The notes below the pieces were generated by a model. The model made no database searches and was not told the origin of the DNA. It worked only from the letters and a program-made list of their open reading frames with translations. Position numbers and translations under genes: made by a program. Shown in pieces: positions 7,816 to 16,302 of a DNA stretch of 64,000 bases (positions are counted from its first letter, which is position 1; every line of letters begins with the position of its first letter). This stretch comes from Brenneria corticis. GTDB lineage: Bacteria; Pseudomonadota; Gammaproteobacteria; Enterobacterales; Enterobacteriaceae. Location: the NCBI RefSeq assembly GCF_003115855.1, contig NZ_KZ819074.1:265594-329593 (forward strand), read 5' to 3'.

Positions 7816-9819
7816 ATGGCCGCCTACCCTACTCTGTTTTCGCCGCTCGATCTGGGATTCACCACGCTAAAGAACCGGGTCGTTATGGGCTCGATGCATA
7901 CCGGTCTGGAAGAACATCCCGACGGTACCCAAAGGCTGTCGGCCTTCTACCGCGAACGGGCGCTGGGCGGCGTGGGCCTGATTGTCACCGGCGGTATCGC
8001 GCCCAACCCCAAAGGCGCGGTGGTAAAAGACGGGGCGTCGCTGCACGATGCGTCGCAGCTTGCCCACCACCGGGCGCTGACGCAGGCGGTTCATGCGGCG
8101 GGAGGAAAGATCGCCCTGCAAATTCTCCACGCCGGTCGCTACAGCTACCAGCCACTGCCGCTGGCGCCTTCCGCGCTACAGGCGCCCATCAGTCAGTTTG
8201 CCCCGCTGGCCATGAGCCGGCAAGAGATTGAGCGGACCATCGCTGATTTTGCCCGTTGCGCCGCGCTGGCCCAGCGGGCGGGCTACGACGGCGTGGAAAT
8301 TATGGGCTCGGAAGGCTACCTGATTAACCAGTTTCTGGTCGCCCGCACTAACCGGCGGGATGACGAATGGGGCGGCGATTTTCAACGCCGCAGCCGTTTT
8401 GCGCTGGAGATCGTCCGGGCGGTGCGTCGGATAACCGGACCCGCGTTTATCATCATCTATCGTTTGTCGATGCTCGATCTGGTCGCCGACGGCTCAAGCT
8501 GGCAGGAGATCGAGCAGTTGGCGCAGGCCGTAGAAGGCGCCGGCGCCAACCTGATCAATACCGGCATCGGCTGGCATGAAGCCCGCATCCCCACCGTCGC
8601 CACCCTGGTGCCGCGCGGCGCCTTTGGCTGGGTGACCCAGCGGCTGATGGGAAAAGTCGGCATTCCGTTAATTGCCGCCAATCGCATCAACGATCCCGCC
8701 GTGGCGGAGCAGCTGCTCGCCGCCGGCTGCGCCGATATGATTTCGATGGCGCGCCCCTTTCTGGCCGATGCGGAGCTGGTGAACAAGGCCGCGGCAGGCC
8801 GCGCCGACGAAATCAATACCTGCATTGGCTGTAATCAGGCCTGTCTGGATCGGATCTTTATCGGCGAGCTGACCTCTTGTCTGGTAAACCCGCGCGCCTG
8901 TCACGAAACCGTGCTGCCGCTCACGCCGGCGCCGGCGGCGAAACGGCTCGCCGTGGTGGGCGCCGGCCCGGCCGGTATGGCGTTTGCGGTGAATGCCGCC
9001 GGGCGCGGCCACCGGGTCACGCTGTTTGAATCCGCCGCGCACATCGGCGGGCAGTTCGATCTGGCGCGGCAAATCCCCGGCAAAGGCGAATTTAACCAGA
9101 CTCTGCGTTATTACCGCCGCCAACTGGCGTTGAATAAGGTGACGCTAAGGCTGGGCGTACGCGCCGGCGTGGACGACCTGGCTGATTTCGACGAGGTGAT
9201 CCTGGCCAGCGGCATCGTGCCGCGCATACCGGAGATTGAGGGGATCGATCACCCCATGACGTTAAGCTATCTGGACGTGCTGCGTGATAAAAAACCGGTC
9301 GGGCGGCGGGTGGCCATCATCGGCGCCGGCGGCATCGGTTTCGATACCGCCCACTATCTCAGCCAGCCGCCCCACGCCGATTTTTATGCCGAATGGGGCA
9401 TCGACCGCCGGCTGCGCCGCAGAGGCGGCCTGCTGGGCGACCACGCGCATACGCTTCCCCGCCGCCGGGAGATAACCTTATTGCAGCGTAAGGCGGGAAA
9501 ACCCGGCGCCAATCTGGGTAAAACAACCGGCTGGATCCATCGAGCCAGTTTACTGCGCCACGGGGTGACCATGCTGGAGAGCGTGCGTTATCAACGCATT
9601 GACGACGATGGATTGCATATTGTGCATCAGGGGCAAGCGCGCTGCCTGCCGGTGGATAACGTTATCATCTGCGCCGGTCAGGAGCCGTGCCGCGAGCTTT
9701 ACCCGCCGCTGCAAGCCGCCGGGCGCCGCGTGCATCTGATTGGCGGCGCCGACGTCGCCCAGGAGCTGGATGCGCGCCGGGCGATAGAACAAGCCACCCG
9801 GCTGGCATTAAGCATTTGA
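7816..9819 (+). CDS. fadH: 2,4-dienoyl-CoA reductase (NADPH)
   Basis: A 667-residue iron-sulfur flavoenzyme that reduces 2,4-dienoyl-CoA so that unsaturated fatty acids can enter beta-oxidation. The N-terminal ~350 residues are an old-yellow-enzyme TIM barrel that binds FMN (PTLFSPLDLGFTTLKNR at the start). Cysteines for the 4Fe-4S cluster are in CIGCNQACLD with a further CLVNPRAC. The C-terminal half binds FAD (GAGPAGMAFAVNAAGRG) and NADPH (GAGGIGFDTAHYL). The ATG at 7816 is preferred because GGAG lies six bases upstream and it matches the family N-terminus; an in-frame ATG at 7774 would add 14 unlikely residues. It converges on rlmG as in E. coli. Confidence 0.96.
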   Translation: MAAYPTLFSPLDLGFTTLKNRVVMGSMHTGLEEHPDGTQRLSAFYRERALGGVGLIVTGGIAPNPKGAVVKDGASLHDASQLAHHRALTQAVHAAGGKIALQILHAGRYSYQPLPLAPSALQAPISQFAPLAMSRQEIERTIADFARCAALAQRAGYDGVEIMGSEGYLINQFLVARTNRRDDEWGGDFQRRSRFALEIVRAVRRITGPAFIIIYRLSMLDLVADGSSWQEIEQLAQAVEGAGANLINTGIGWHEARIPTVATLVPRGAFGWVTQRLMGKVGIPLIAANRINDPAVAEQLLAAGCADMISMARPFLADAELVNKAAAGRADEINTCIGCNQACLDRIFIGELTSCLVNPRACHETVLPLTPAPAAKRLAVVGAGPAGMAFAVNAAGRGHRVTLFESAAHIGGQFDLARQIPGKGEFNQTLRYYRRQLALNKVTLRLGVRAGVDDLADFDEVILASGIVPRIPEIEGIDHPMTLSYLDVLRDKKPVGRRVAIIGAGGIGFDTAHYLSQPPHADFYAEWGIDRRLRRRGGLLGDHAHTLPRRREITLLQRKAGKPGANLGKTTGWIHRASLLRHGVTMLESVRYQRIDDDGLHIVHQGQARCLPVDNVIICAGQEPCRELYPPLQAAGRRVHLIGGADVAQELDARRAIEQATRLALSI

Positions 9820-9826
9820 TCCGGGT

Positions 9827-10966
9827 TTACCTTGCCGCCGCGCTTTTCACCGCCCGCAGCACCACAAACTTGGCGTTGCCGGCAATCAGCTCTGCGTTGC
9901 CAAACAGCCGTTTCAGCTTGTGGAAGTAATCCAGATGGCGGTTGCCGACGATACGCAACTCGCCGCCGACCTGAAGACAGCGGCGGGAATCGAGGAACAT
10001 TTGCCAGGCGATATTATCGGTAACGGCCTGCTGCTGATGGAACGGAGGATTACACAATACCGCCTGCAGGCTGTCGCGCGCCACGCCGGACAGGCCGTGA
10101 TTAACGGCAAAACCACAGCGGTCCTGATCCTGCGGGCAATTAATCGCGACGTTCATCCGGCTGGAGGCTATCGCCATATAGGATTCATCAAAGAAGCTGA
10201 CGAAAGCGTCCGGGTTGGCGGATAGCGCCGCCAGCCCGATAACGCCGTTGCCGCAGCCTAAATCGACGATTTTACCGTCCAGTTGCCGAGGCAAATGCTG
10301 CATAAAGAAACGGGCGCCGATATCCAGCCCGCCGCGCGAAAAAACATTGGCGTGGTTGTGAATGCGATACCCGAACTCTTCCAGATCCCACGCGGTGGTT
10401 AGTGGCTGCTCACTCACCTTTAAATCCGCTACCTCACAGTGGATCAGCCGCGCTTTTTTCCAGGCCAGCGAGGTTTTCGTCGGCCCCAGAATGCACTCGA
10501 ACAGCTGGAGCGTCGACGTATGGATGTCGCGGGCTTTGGCGCCGGCGATAACGCGGGTTTGCGGCGTCGCCACCTTGCGCAGCATACGCAGCTGATATTC
10601 CAGCAGCGCCATGGTTTTCGGAATTTTTATCACCGCCAATGCGGGCGCCGCGGGCAGATCCGCCAGGCTGTCCAGCAGCTCCACCGACTCCGCGGCAAAA
10701 CCGTTCAGCGCCAGATTATGGCGCGTCGCCAGTTGGCTCATATACGAATCGCTGATGCTGATCGGCGACTGAGCCTGCAACCCGCAGGCCAGCGCCCCGA
10801 AGGCGTCATTAAAAATCAGGCGGGGACCGGGCGCCGTTTCCGCGGAGGAAAGCTCCCGCAGCAGAAACTCGTCCGCCGCCTCCCACGCCTGCAGCGCCGT
10901 ATTGTCGGCTACCGGAGGATAACGCACCAGCGTCAGATTACGCGTTTCCAGTTCGAGTTGGCTCAT
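9827..10966 (-). CDS. rlmG: 23S rRNA (guanine-1835-N2)-methyltransferase
   Basis: A 379-residue SAM-dependent enzyme that makes m2G1835 in 23S rRNA. The N-terminal half is the degenerate RsmC/RlmG duplication. The C-terminal half is the active Rossmann domain with VDLGCGNGVIGL for SAM binding and the catalytic NPPF motif in VLCNPPFHQ. The start at 10966 has a strong AGGAGGGAG site; a longer frame from 11014 adds residues not seen in the family. It ends eight bases from the end of fadH. Confidence 0.95.
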   Translation of the reverse strand: MSQLELETRNLTLVRYPPVADNTALQAWEAADEFLLRELSSAETAPGPRLIFNDAFGALACGLQAQSPISISDSYMSQLATRHNLALNGFAAESVELLDSLADLPAAPALAVIKIPKTMALLEYQLRMLRKVATPQTRVIAGAKARDIHTSTLQLFECILGPTKTSLAWKKARLIHCEVADLKVSEQPLTTAWDLEEFGYRIHNHANVFSRGGLDIGARFFMQHLPRQLDGKIVDLGCGNGVIGLAALSANPDAFVSFFDESYMAIASSRMNVAINCPQDQDRCGFAVNHGLSGVARDSLQAVLCNPPFHQQQAVTDNIAWQMFLDSRRCLQVGGELRIVGNRHLDYFHKLKRLFGNAELIAGNAKFVVLRAVKSAAAR

Positions 10967-11199
10967 TCTCCCTCCTGAATCACAAAATTTGCGCTGTTTA
11001 TCCCTTAAAATCACGCGCCAGTAAATGCTTTTCTCAGACAGATAGGCTATCGGCCTCGTTATCCATACCTTAACAGTAATCTTGTGTTGTTATTTCACCA
11101 TGATAATCCGAACGCTTTCCCGCACCGGGCGAAACGCCGTCTCCGCTATCATGACGATATTTATTTGACCGGGATCAACTTTTCACCTATCTTCTGTGA

Positions 11200-11356
11200 C
11201 AGCAAAGGGGAGTAACTTTTCCGCCGGTCAATCGTCATTACGGTGCCATACCCGCCAGATTCAACAGGCTGGGGAAAACGCATCCGGTTACCGGGCAACC
11301 TTAAGCAGATTATCGCATTAACGTTGTAAGTGAGACCTTGCCGGGAGGCGAGGTGC
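11200..11356 (+). ncRNA. yybP-ykoY manganese riboswitch, alx leader
   Basis: The 5' leader of alx carries the family's conserved blocks: AAAGGGGAGTAAC at 11204, a CGTCATTACGG segment, the ACCGGGCAACC segment near 11289, and the closing GACCTTGCCGGGAGGCGAGG helix ending about 11353. In E. coli this leader (also called SraF or PRE) senses Mn2+ and alkaline pH and controls alx. It is followed by a hairpin with a T run before the start codon, so Mn-dependent readthrough is expected. Confidence 0.88.
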
Positions 11357-11378
11357 ATTTGCAGCTATAATGATTAGC

Positions 11379-11418
11379 GGCCAGCGTCTTCCGACGTTGG
11401 CCGTTTTTGTTTTTTTTC
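11379..11418 (+). terminator. Intrinsic terminator between riboswitch and alx
   Basis: Ten-base arms GGCCAGCGTC and GACGTTGGCC (one G-T pair) around TTCC are followed by GTTTTTGTTTTTTTT. It ends 14 bases before the alx start codon and is the natural expression platform of the upstream riboswitch. Confidence 0.85.
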
Positions 11419-11431
11419 AAAGGAAATTGCT

Positions 11432-12385
11432 ATGCATACCATTGGCACGCCGTGGCTATGGGGCAGCTTTGCTGCCATTGTTATCATCATGCTGGCCGTC
11501 GACCTGCTCTATCAGGGACGCAAGGGTTCGACGGTGATGACCTTCAAACAAGCCGCCGCATGGTCGATTGTCTGGGTGTCGCTCTCCCTGCTGTTCAATG
11601 CGGGTTTCTGGTGGTATCTGGACGGCTCCCTGGGGCGTGAAGTCGCCAATACGCAGGCGCTGGCCTTTCTGACCGGTTATCTGATCGAAAAAGCTCTCGC
11701 CGTCGATAACGTGTTCGTCTGGCTGATGCTGTTCAGCTATTTCTCGGTGCCGCCGCAATATCAGCGCCGGGTACTGATTTACGGCGTGCTGGGCGCCATC
11801 GTTCTGCGCACGCTGATGGTGTTTGGCGGCAGCTGGCTGGTGACCCAGTTCCAATGGCTGCTGTACGTATTCGGCGCGTTTCTGCTGTTTACCGGCATCA
11901 AAATGGCGCTGACGACAGAGGATGACGGCGCCATCGGCGACAAGCCGCTGGTGCGCTGGCTGCGCGGACATCTGCGCATGACCGACAATATTGAAAACGA
12001 CAAATTCTTTGTTCGTCGCAGCGGCATACTCTATGCCACGCCGCTGTTTCTGGTGCTGATACTGGTGGAAATCAGCGACGTCATTTTCGCCGTCGACAGC
12101 ATCCCGGCCATCTTCGCCGTGACGACCGATCCCTTTATCGTCCTGACGTCCAACCTGTTCGCCATTTTGGGGCTGCGCGCCATGTACTTCCTGCTGGCGG
12201 GCGTGGCGGAGCGTTTCTCCCTGCTGAAATACGGGCTGGCCGTGATCCTGATTTTCATCGGCATCAAGATGCTGCTGATCGACCTGTTCCATATTCCCAT
12301 CGCCATTTCGCTGGGCGTGGTTGCCGGGATTCTGGCCGTCACCCTGCTGGTCAATATTTGGGTCAACCGCCGCGCGGGGCGGTAA
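11432..12385 (+). CDS. alx: TerC-family manganese exporter Alx
   Basis: A 317-residue inner-membrane protein of the TerC family with about nine hydrophobic segments. The acidic membrane residues typical of TerC are visible in EKALAVDNVFVW near residue 85 and in LVEISDVIFAVDSIPA near residue 210. In E. coli Alx exports manganese and is induced by alkaline pH and Mn2+. The AAAGGAAATTGCT ribosome site precedes the ATG. The riboswitch leader and the following sstT and ygjV are the E. coli arrangement. Confidence 0.95.
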   Translation: MHTIGTPWLWGSFAAIVIIMLAVDLLYQGRKGSTVMTFKQAAAWSIVWVSLSLLFNAGFWWYLDGSLGREVANTQALAFLTGYLIEKALAVDNVFVWLMLFSYFSVPPQYQRRVLIYGVLGAIVLRTLMVFGGSWLVTQFQWLLYVFGAFLLFTGIKMALTTEDDGAIGDKPLVRWLRGHLRMTDNIENDKFFVRRSGILYATPLFLVLILVEISDVIFAVDSIPAIFAVTTDPFIVLTSNLFAILGLRAMYFLLAGVAERFSLLKYGLAVILIFIGIKMLLIDLFHIPIAISLGVVAGILAVTLLVNIWVNRRAGR

Positions 12386-12404
12386 CCGCTCCGCTTTTCC
12401 GCTC

Positions 12405-12434
12405 TTGCCGCACGGCGTTTCTGCCGTGCGGCAA
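12405..12434 (+). terminator. Hairpin downstream of alx
   Basis: Twelve-base perfect arms (TTGCCGCACGGC and GCCGTGCGGCAA) around a six-base loop, 20 bases after the alx stop. There is no long T run. Confidence 0.6.
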
Positions 12435-12500
12435 TTCTCCCCCGCCGATTAAAAAACGCCGGGAGCGTTTTTCAACGTCGTTTGCGACGGCCCGCTAGGG

Positions 12501-12521
12501 TGGCGGGCAGGACGCCCGCCA
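12501..12521. repeat. REP-like GC palindrome, copy 1
   Basis: A TGGCGGG arm and its inverse CCCGCCA surround a short spacer between alx and sstT. A closely similar palindrome recurs at 37779-37800 after citT, so this is likely a dispersed element. Confidence 0.5.
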
Positions 12522-12705
12522 TAAAAAATCCGACTCATCGCAGAAAAAGCGCCATCGCCTCTTCTCCTGGTAGGATTTTCTCATATACTGACACGCGCAA
12601 ACACATCTCGTTACGGAATAGAAAGAAATCCGGCGTCTTGCTCGCCAGAGGTTTCACATCTGTAAAACACAATCACTCAACGGAAACGGCCGCGCCGTCA
12701 ATACT

Positions 12706-13953
12706 ATGGAAAATCAACAGTCACGTTTTTTGCAGTACATTACTCGCGGTAGTCTGGTGCAACAGATACTACTGGGGCTGGTCGCCGGGATTATTCTGGC
12801 GTCGGTGTCGACCAAAGCCGCGATCGCCGCCGGTTTGCTGGGCACATTGTTCGTCGGCGCCCTCAAGGCCGTGGCGCCGGTGTTGGTGTTGATGCTGGTC
12901 ATGGCCTCCATCGCCAATCATCAGCAGGGGCAGAAAACCAACATTCGTCCGGTGCTGGTGCTTTATCTGATCGGCACCTTCTCGGCGGCGCTGATCGCCG
13001 TGGTGCTGAGCACCCTCTTCCCTTCCACGCTGGCGCTCAGCGCCCAGGCGGCAGACATTACGCCGCCCTCGGGTATTGTGGAAGTGCTGAAGGGGCTGTT
13101 GATGAGCGTCATCGCCAACCCGATCCATGCGCTGCTGAACGCCAACTATATCGGTATTCTGGCGTGGGCCGTCGGATTGGGGATAGCGCTCCGCCATTCC
13201 GCTGCGAGCACCAAAACCCTGATTACCGATGCGTCCGATGCGGTCACCTTTATTGTGCGCGTGGTGATCCGCTTTGCGCCCCTGGGGATTTTCGGTCTGG
13301 TCGCCGCCACGCTGGCCGAAACCGGTTTTGGCGCACTGTGGGGCTATGCCCACCTGCTGATGGTGCTGATCGGCGGGATGCTGCTGGTGGCGCTGGGCAT
13401 CAATCCCCTGATCGTCTACTGGAAGACGCGCCGCAATCCTTATCCGCTGGTATTGCGCTGCCTGCGTGAAAGCGGCGTAACCGCCTTTTTCACCCGCAGC
13501 TCCGCCGCCAATATCCCGGTGAATATGGAGCTGTGCCGTAAGCTGAAGCTGGATGAAGACACCTATTCCGTCGCCATTCCGCTGGGCGCCACCATCAATA
13601 TGGCGGGCGCGGCCATTACCATCACCGTGCTGACCATGGCGGCGGCCCACACGCTGGGCATCCATGTCGATCTGCCCACCGCGCTGCTGCTCAGCGTGGT
13701 GGCGTCGCTCTGCGCCTGCGGCGCGTCCGGCGTCGCCGGCGGTTCGCTGCTGCTGATCCCGCTGGCGTGCAGCATGTTCGGCATCTCAAACGATATCGCC
13801 ATGCAGGTGGTGGCCGTCGGCTTTATCATCGGCGTATTGCAGGACTCCGCGGAAACCGCGGTCAACTCCTCGACGGACGTGATTTTTATCGCCGCGGTTT
13901 GCCAGGCGGAAGACGACAAGCTGGCGAAACAGGAGCGGCTGAATACGCTGTAA
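12706..13953 (+). CDS. sstT: Serine/threonine:Na+ symporter
   Basis: A 415-residue inner-membrane carrier of the dicarboxylate/amino acid:cation symporter (DAACS) family. It imports serine and threonine with sodium. There are eight or so membrane segments and two re-entrant loops. Family marks are FTRSSAANIPVNMELCRKL near 265, the TM7 region GATINMAGAAITITVLTMA near 290, and QDSAETAVNSSTDVIF near the C-terminus. The start at 12706 matches the family N-terminus MENQQSRFLQYITRGSLV. It lies between alx and ygjV. Confidence 0.96.
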   Translation: MENQQSRFLQYITRGSLVQQILLGLVAGIILASVSTKAAIAAGLLGTLFVGALKAVAPVLVLMLVMASIANHQQGQKTNIRPVLVLYLIGTFSAALIAVVLSTLFPSTLALSAQAADITPPSGIVEVLKGLLMSVIANPIHALLNANYIGILAWAVGLGIALRHSAASTKTLITDASDAVTFIVRVVIRFAPLGIFGLVAATLAETGFGALWGYAHLLMVLIGGMLLVALGINPLIVYWKTRRNPYPLVLRCLRESGVTAFFTRSSAANIPVNMELCRKLKLDEDTYSVAIPLGATINMAGAAITITVLTMAAAHTLGIHVDLPTALLLSVVASLCACGASGVAGGSLLLIPLACSMFGISNDIAMQVVAVGFIIGVLQDSAETAVNSSTDVIFIAAVCQAEDDKLAKQERLNTL

Positions 13954-13987
13954 CCCGGCGTTATCACCTGTCGCCCCTAGCTCCCTA

Positions 13988-14133
13988 GTCATCCCCCTGT
14001 TCTCTTGTCATCCCCGCGAAAGCGGGGGTCTTGTACTCCGAGCCGCTAGCGGAAAGATCCCCGCCTAGGACCGCGGGGATGACGAAAATGGGCTCCGGGG
14101 ATGACCGGAGGTGGTATTCGGGGATGACGGGAT
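13988..14133. repeat. Cluster of GTCATCCCCG palindromic repeats
   Basis: The unit GTCATCCCCGCG...CGCGGGGATGAC occurs as direct, inverted and decayed copies: GTCATCCCC near 13989, a complete hairpin at 14007-14030, its inverse ending in CGCGGGGATGAC near 14082, and two further GGGGATGAC copies near 14098 and 14123. It fills the gap between the convergent sstT and ygjV and resembles REP-type elements found in many proteobacteria. Confidence 0.75.
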
Positions 14134-14162
14134 CGACGACATTATTTATCGACCGCATGGCG

Positions 14163-14705
14163 TTACGCCTTACCCGCCTTTTTCTTCTCCACCTTGAACG
14201 GATCGATACCGCGTTTCTGCATCCGCCGGAAACGGATGATGTTAAAACCATTCATCAGCAGGAAACTGCCTTCAATCAGCGAGCCGCCAATCGACCCCAA
14301 CCAGATATTGTGCGTTACCCAGCAGGCGGTAGAGCACCACATTACACAGCGCGTGGTTAAACCGGACGTCCGAAACAGCGCCCAGGTGCTGGCGATCGTT
14401 CCCACTATCGGCAGCAGTTCCACCACATGCCGAATACCGGGCAGGCCGAGCGCCAGCGTCAGCGCGATAAACACGAACATCACGGCGATATTGTGCGTTT
14501 TGATCGATATCAGCGTACGGGCGGAATTCAGCATCGCGCTGATCCCCGCCGCATTCGCGCCCATCATAAAAAAGTGACAGCCGATAACCAAAGTGTAAAC
14601 CGAGAGCTGTAGCTTAAATTTGCGCTCGTCGCGATTAAAAAACAGAGTAATACCGACCAGAAAAGCCAATACCCCCACCGACTGGGCAAACCAGTAATAC
14701 GCCAT
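14163..14705 (-). CDS. ygjV: Inner membrane protein YgjV
   Basis: A 180-residue inner-membrane protein with five or six hydrophobic segments and a lysine-rich tail (KVEKKKAGKA). It belongs to the YgjV family (bacterial inner membrane protein). The function is unknown. Its place downstream of uxaA and convergent with sstT is the same as in E. coli. Confidence 0.88.
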   Translation of the reverse strand: MAYYWFAQSVGVLAFLVGITLFFNRDERKFKLQLSVYTLVIGCHFFMMGANAAGISAMLNSARTLISIKTHNIAVMFVFIALTLALGLPGIRHVVELLPIVGTIASTWALFRTSGLTTRCVMWCSTACWVTHNIWLGSIGGSLIEGSFLLMNGFNIIRFRRMQKRGIDPFKVEKKKAGKA

Positions 14706-14739
14706 TGATCCCTGCCTTAAAAACGACCGTGGAAAAGCA

Positions 14740-14771
14740 AAACGGCGCCATATAAATGAAACGCCGTTTTA
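14740..14771 (-). terminator. Terminator of uxaCBA operon
   Basis: On the minus strand the arms AAAACGGCG and CGCCGTTTT enclose a 14-base loop and are followed by GCTTTTCC. It lies about 25 bases past the uxaA stop. Confidence 0.7.
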
Positions 14772-14793
14772 TATTAATTTGAGCGCAGCAGAT

Positions 14794-16284
14794 TTACAAT
14801 GTTACGCCACTTTTAAATATAGCCAACTCACGGAAGTCATTAACTTCATTTTTAGCCGCTTTGCCATCGGCAATCTCGACGATCAGATCGACAAACCGCG
14901 CCAGCAGTTCATCCATCGGCATGCCGTGAATCAAACGGCCGGCGTCAAAATCGATCCAGTGCGGTTTCTTTTGCGCCAGTTCGCTGTTGGTCGCCAGCTT
15001 CACCGTCGGGACGAAACCGCCGTAAGGCGTTCCGCGCCCGGTACTGAACAGCACCATATGACAACCCGCCGCCGCCAGCGCGCTGGTTGCCACCGCGTCA
15101 TTGCCCGGCGCGCTGAGCAGATTCAGCCCCGGCGTATGTAAGCGCTCACCATACTTCAGCACATCCACCACCTTGCTCTGGCCGGCTTTTTGCGTGCAGC
15201 CAAGGGATTTCTCCTCCAGCGTGGTAATGCCGCCCGCCTTATTACCCGGCGAGGGGTTTTCATAAATCGGCTGCTGGTGGGCGATAAAATACCGTTTGAA
15301 GTCATTGACCATTTGTACCGTTTTTTCAAAGGTGGCCCGATCGCGGCAACGGCTCATCAGAATGCGCTCGGCGCCAAACATTTCCGGCACTTCCGTCAGC
15401 ACGGTGGTGCCGCCATTGGCGATCAGATAGTCCGAAAAACGCCCCAGCAGCGGGTTGGCGGTAATCCCCGACAGCCCGTCGGAGCCGCCGCACTCCAGAC
15501 CGAATTTGAGTTCGCTGAGCTTGCCCGGTTCACGCCTGTCGTAGCGCATCGCCTGATAAAGCTCATGCAAACGCGCCACTCCGGCCTCCACCTCATCATC
15601 CTGCTGCTGGCAAATCATAAAGCTGACCCGCCCGGCGTCATAGTCACCCAGCGTGGCGCGAAAATCATCCACCTGATTATTCTCGCACCCCAGCCCGACG
15701 ACCAGCGCCGCGCCGGCATTCGGATGACGCACCATGTTTTGCAGCACGGTGCGGGTGTTCTCATGGTCCTGTCCCAGTTGCGAACAGCCGAACGGGTGGC
15801 TGAACAGATGCACGCCGTCGATGTCCCGCGCATCCTGCGTTTCCTTCAGAAAACGCTGCTGGATCTGCCGGGCGATGCCGTTGACGCACCCCACCGTCGG
15901 CAGTATCCACAGTTCGTTGCGAATGCCGACATCCCCGTTGCCGCGGCGATAAATCCGCACCGGCCGATCGCCCATTTGCGGCGTCAGATCGGTAAATTCC
16001 GGCTGATATTGATAGTCATCCACATCGTTCAGGTTGGTTTTCGCATTCTGGGTATGAATATGTTCGCCCGGCGCAATGGCCGTCAGGGCATGACCGATCG
16101 GCAGACCGTATTTGATAATCATCTCGCCGGCGGCGATGGCTTGCAGCGCGAACTTATGGCCGCGCGCCACGCTTTGCCGCAGCGTCGCCGTGCGGTTGCC
16201 GGCGGACACCGTCTCTCCCGGCGCCAGATCGCGCAGGGCCACCGCCACATTGTCCACAGGATGAATTTTTATCACGCTTTGCAT
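14794..16284 (-). CDS. uxaA: Altronate dehydratase
   Basis: A 496-residue Fe2+-dependent enzyme of the UxaA/GarD family that dehydrates D-altronate to 2-keto-3-deoxygluconate in galacturonate breakdown. It has an N-terminal SAF domain (about residues 10-85) and the large catalytic domain with GCENNQVDDF, FGLECGGSDGLSGITANP and CQQQDDEVEAG. It is the last gene of uxaCBA, 18 bases after uxaB. The start has an AAGGTGTAGCT ribosome site. Confidence 0.96.
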   Translation of the reverse strand: MQSVIKIHPVDNVAVALRDLAPGETVSAGNRTATLRQSVARGHKFALQAIAAGEMIIKYGLPIGHALTAIAPGEHIHTQNAKTNLNDVDDYQYQPEFTDLTPQMGDRPVRIYRRGNGDVGIRNELWILPTVGCVNGIARQIQQRFLKETQDARDIDGVHLFSHPFGCSQLGQDHENTRTVLQNMVRHPNAGAALVVGLGCENNQVDDFRATLGDYDAGRVSFMICQQQDDEVEAGVARLHELYQAMRYDRREPGKLSELKFGLECGGSDGLSGITANPLLGRFSDYLIANGGTTVLTEVPEMFGAERILMSRCRDRATFEKTVQMVNDFKRYFIAHQQPIYENPSPGNKAGGITTLEEKSLGCTQKAGQSKVVDVLKYGERLHTPGLNLLSAPGNDAVATSALAAAGCHMVLFSTGRGTPYGGFVPTVKLATNSELAQKKPHWIDFDAGRLIHGMPMDELLARFVDLIVEIADGKAAKNEVNDFRELAIFKSGVTL

Positions 16285-16302
16285 AGCTACACCTTTTTGC
16301 TG

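Noticed and set aside
11456..12292. 278-codon open frame antisense to alx
   Set aside because: Its His/Gln-rich product is the typical shadow of a hydrophobic membrane protein gene.
12769..13665. 298-codon open frame antisense to sstT
   Set aside because: Composition is dominated by His, Gln, Arg and Gly, and it lies fully inside a clear transporter gene.
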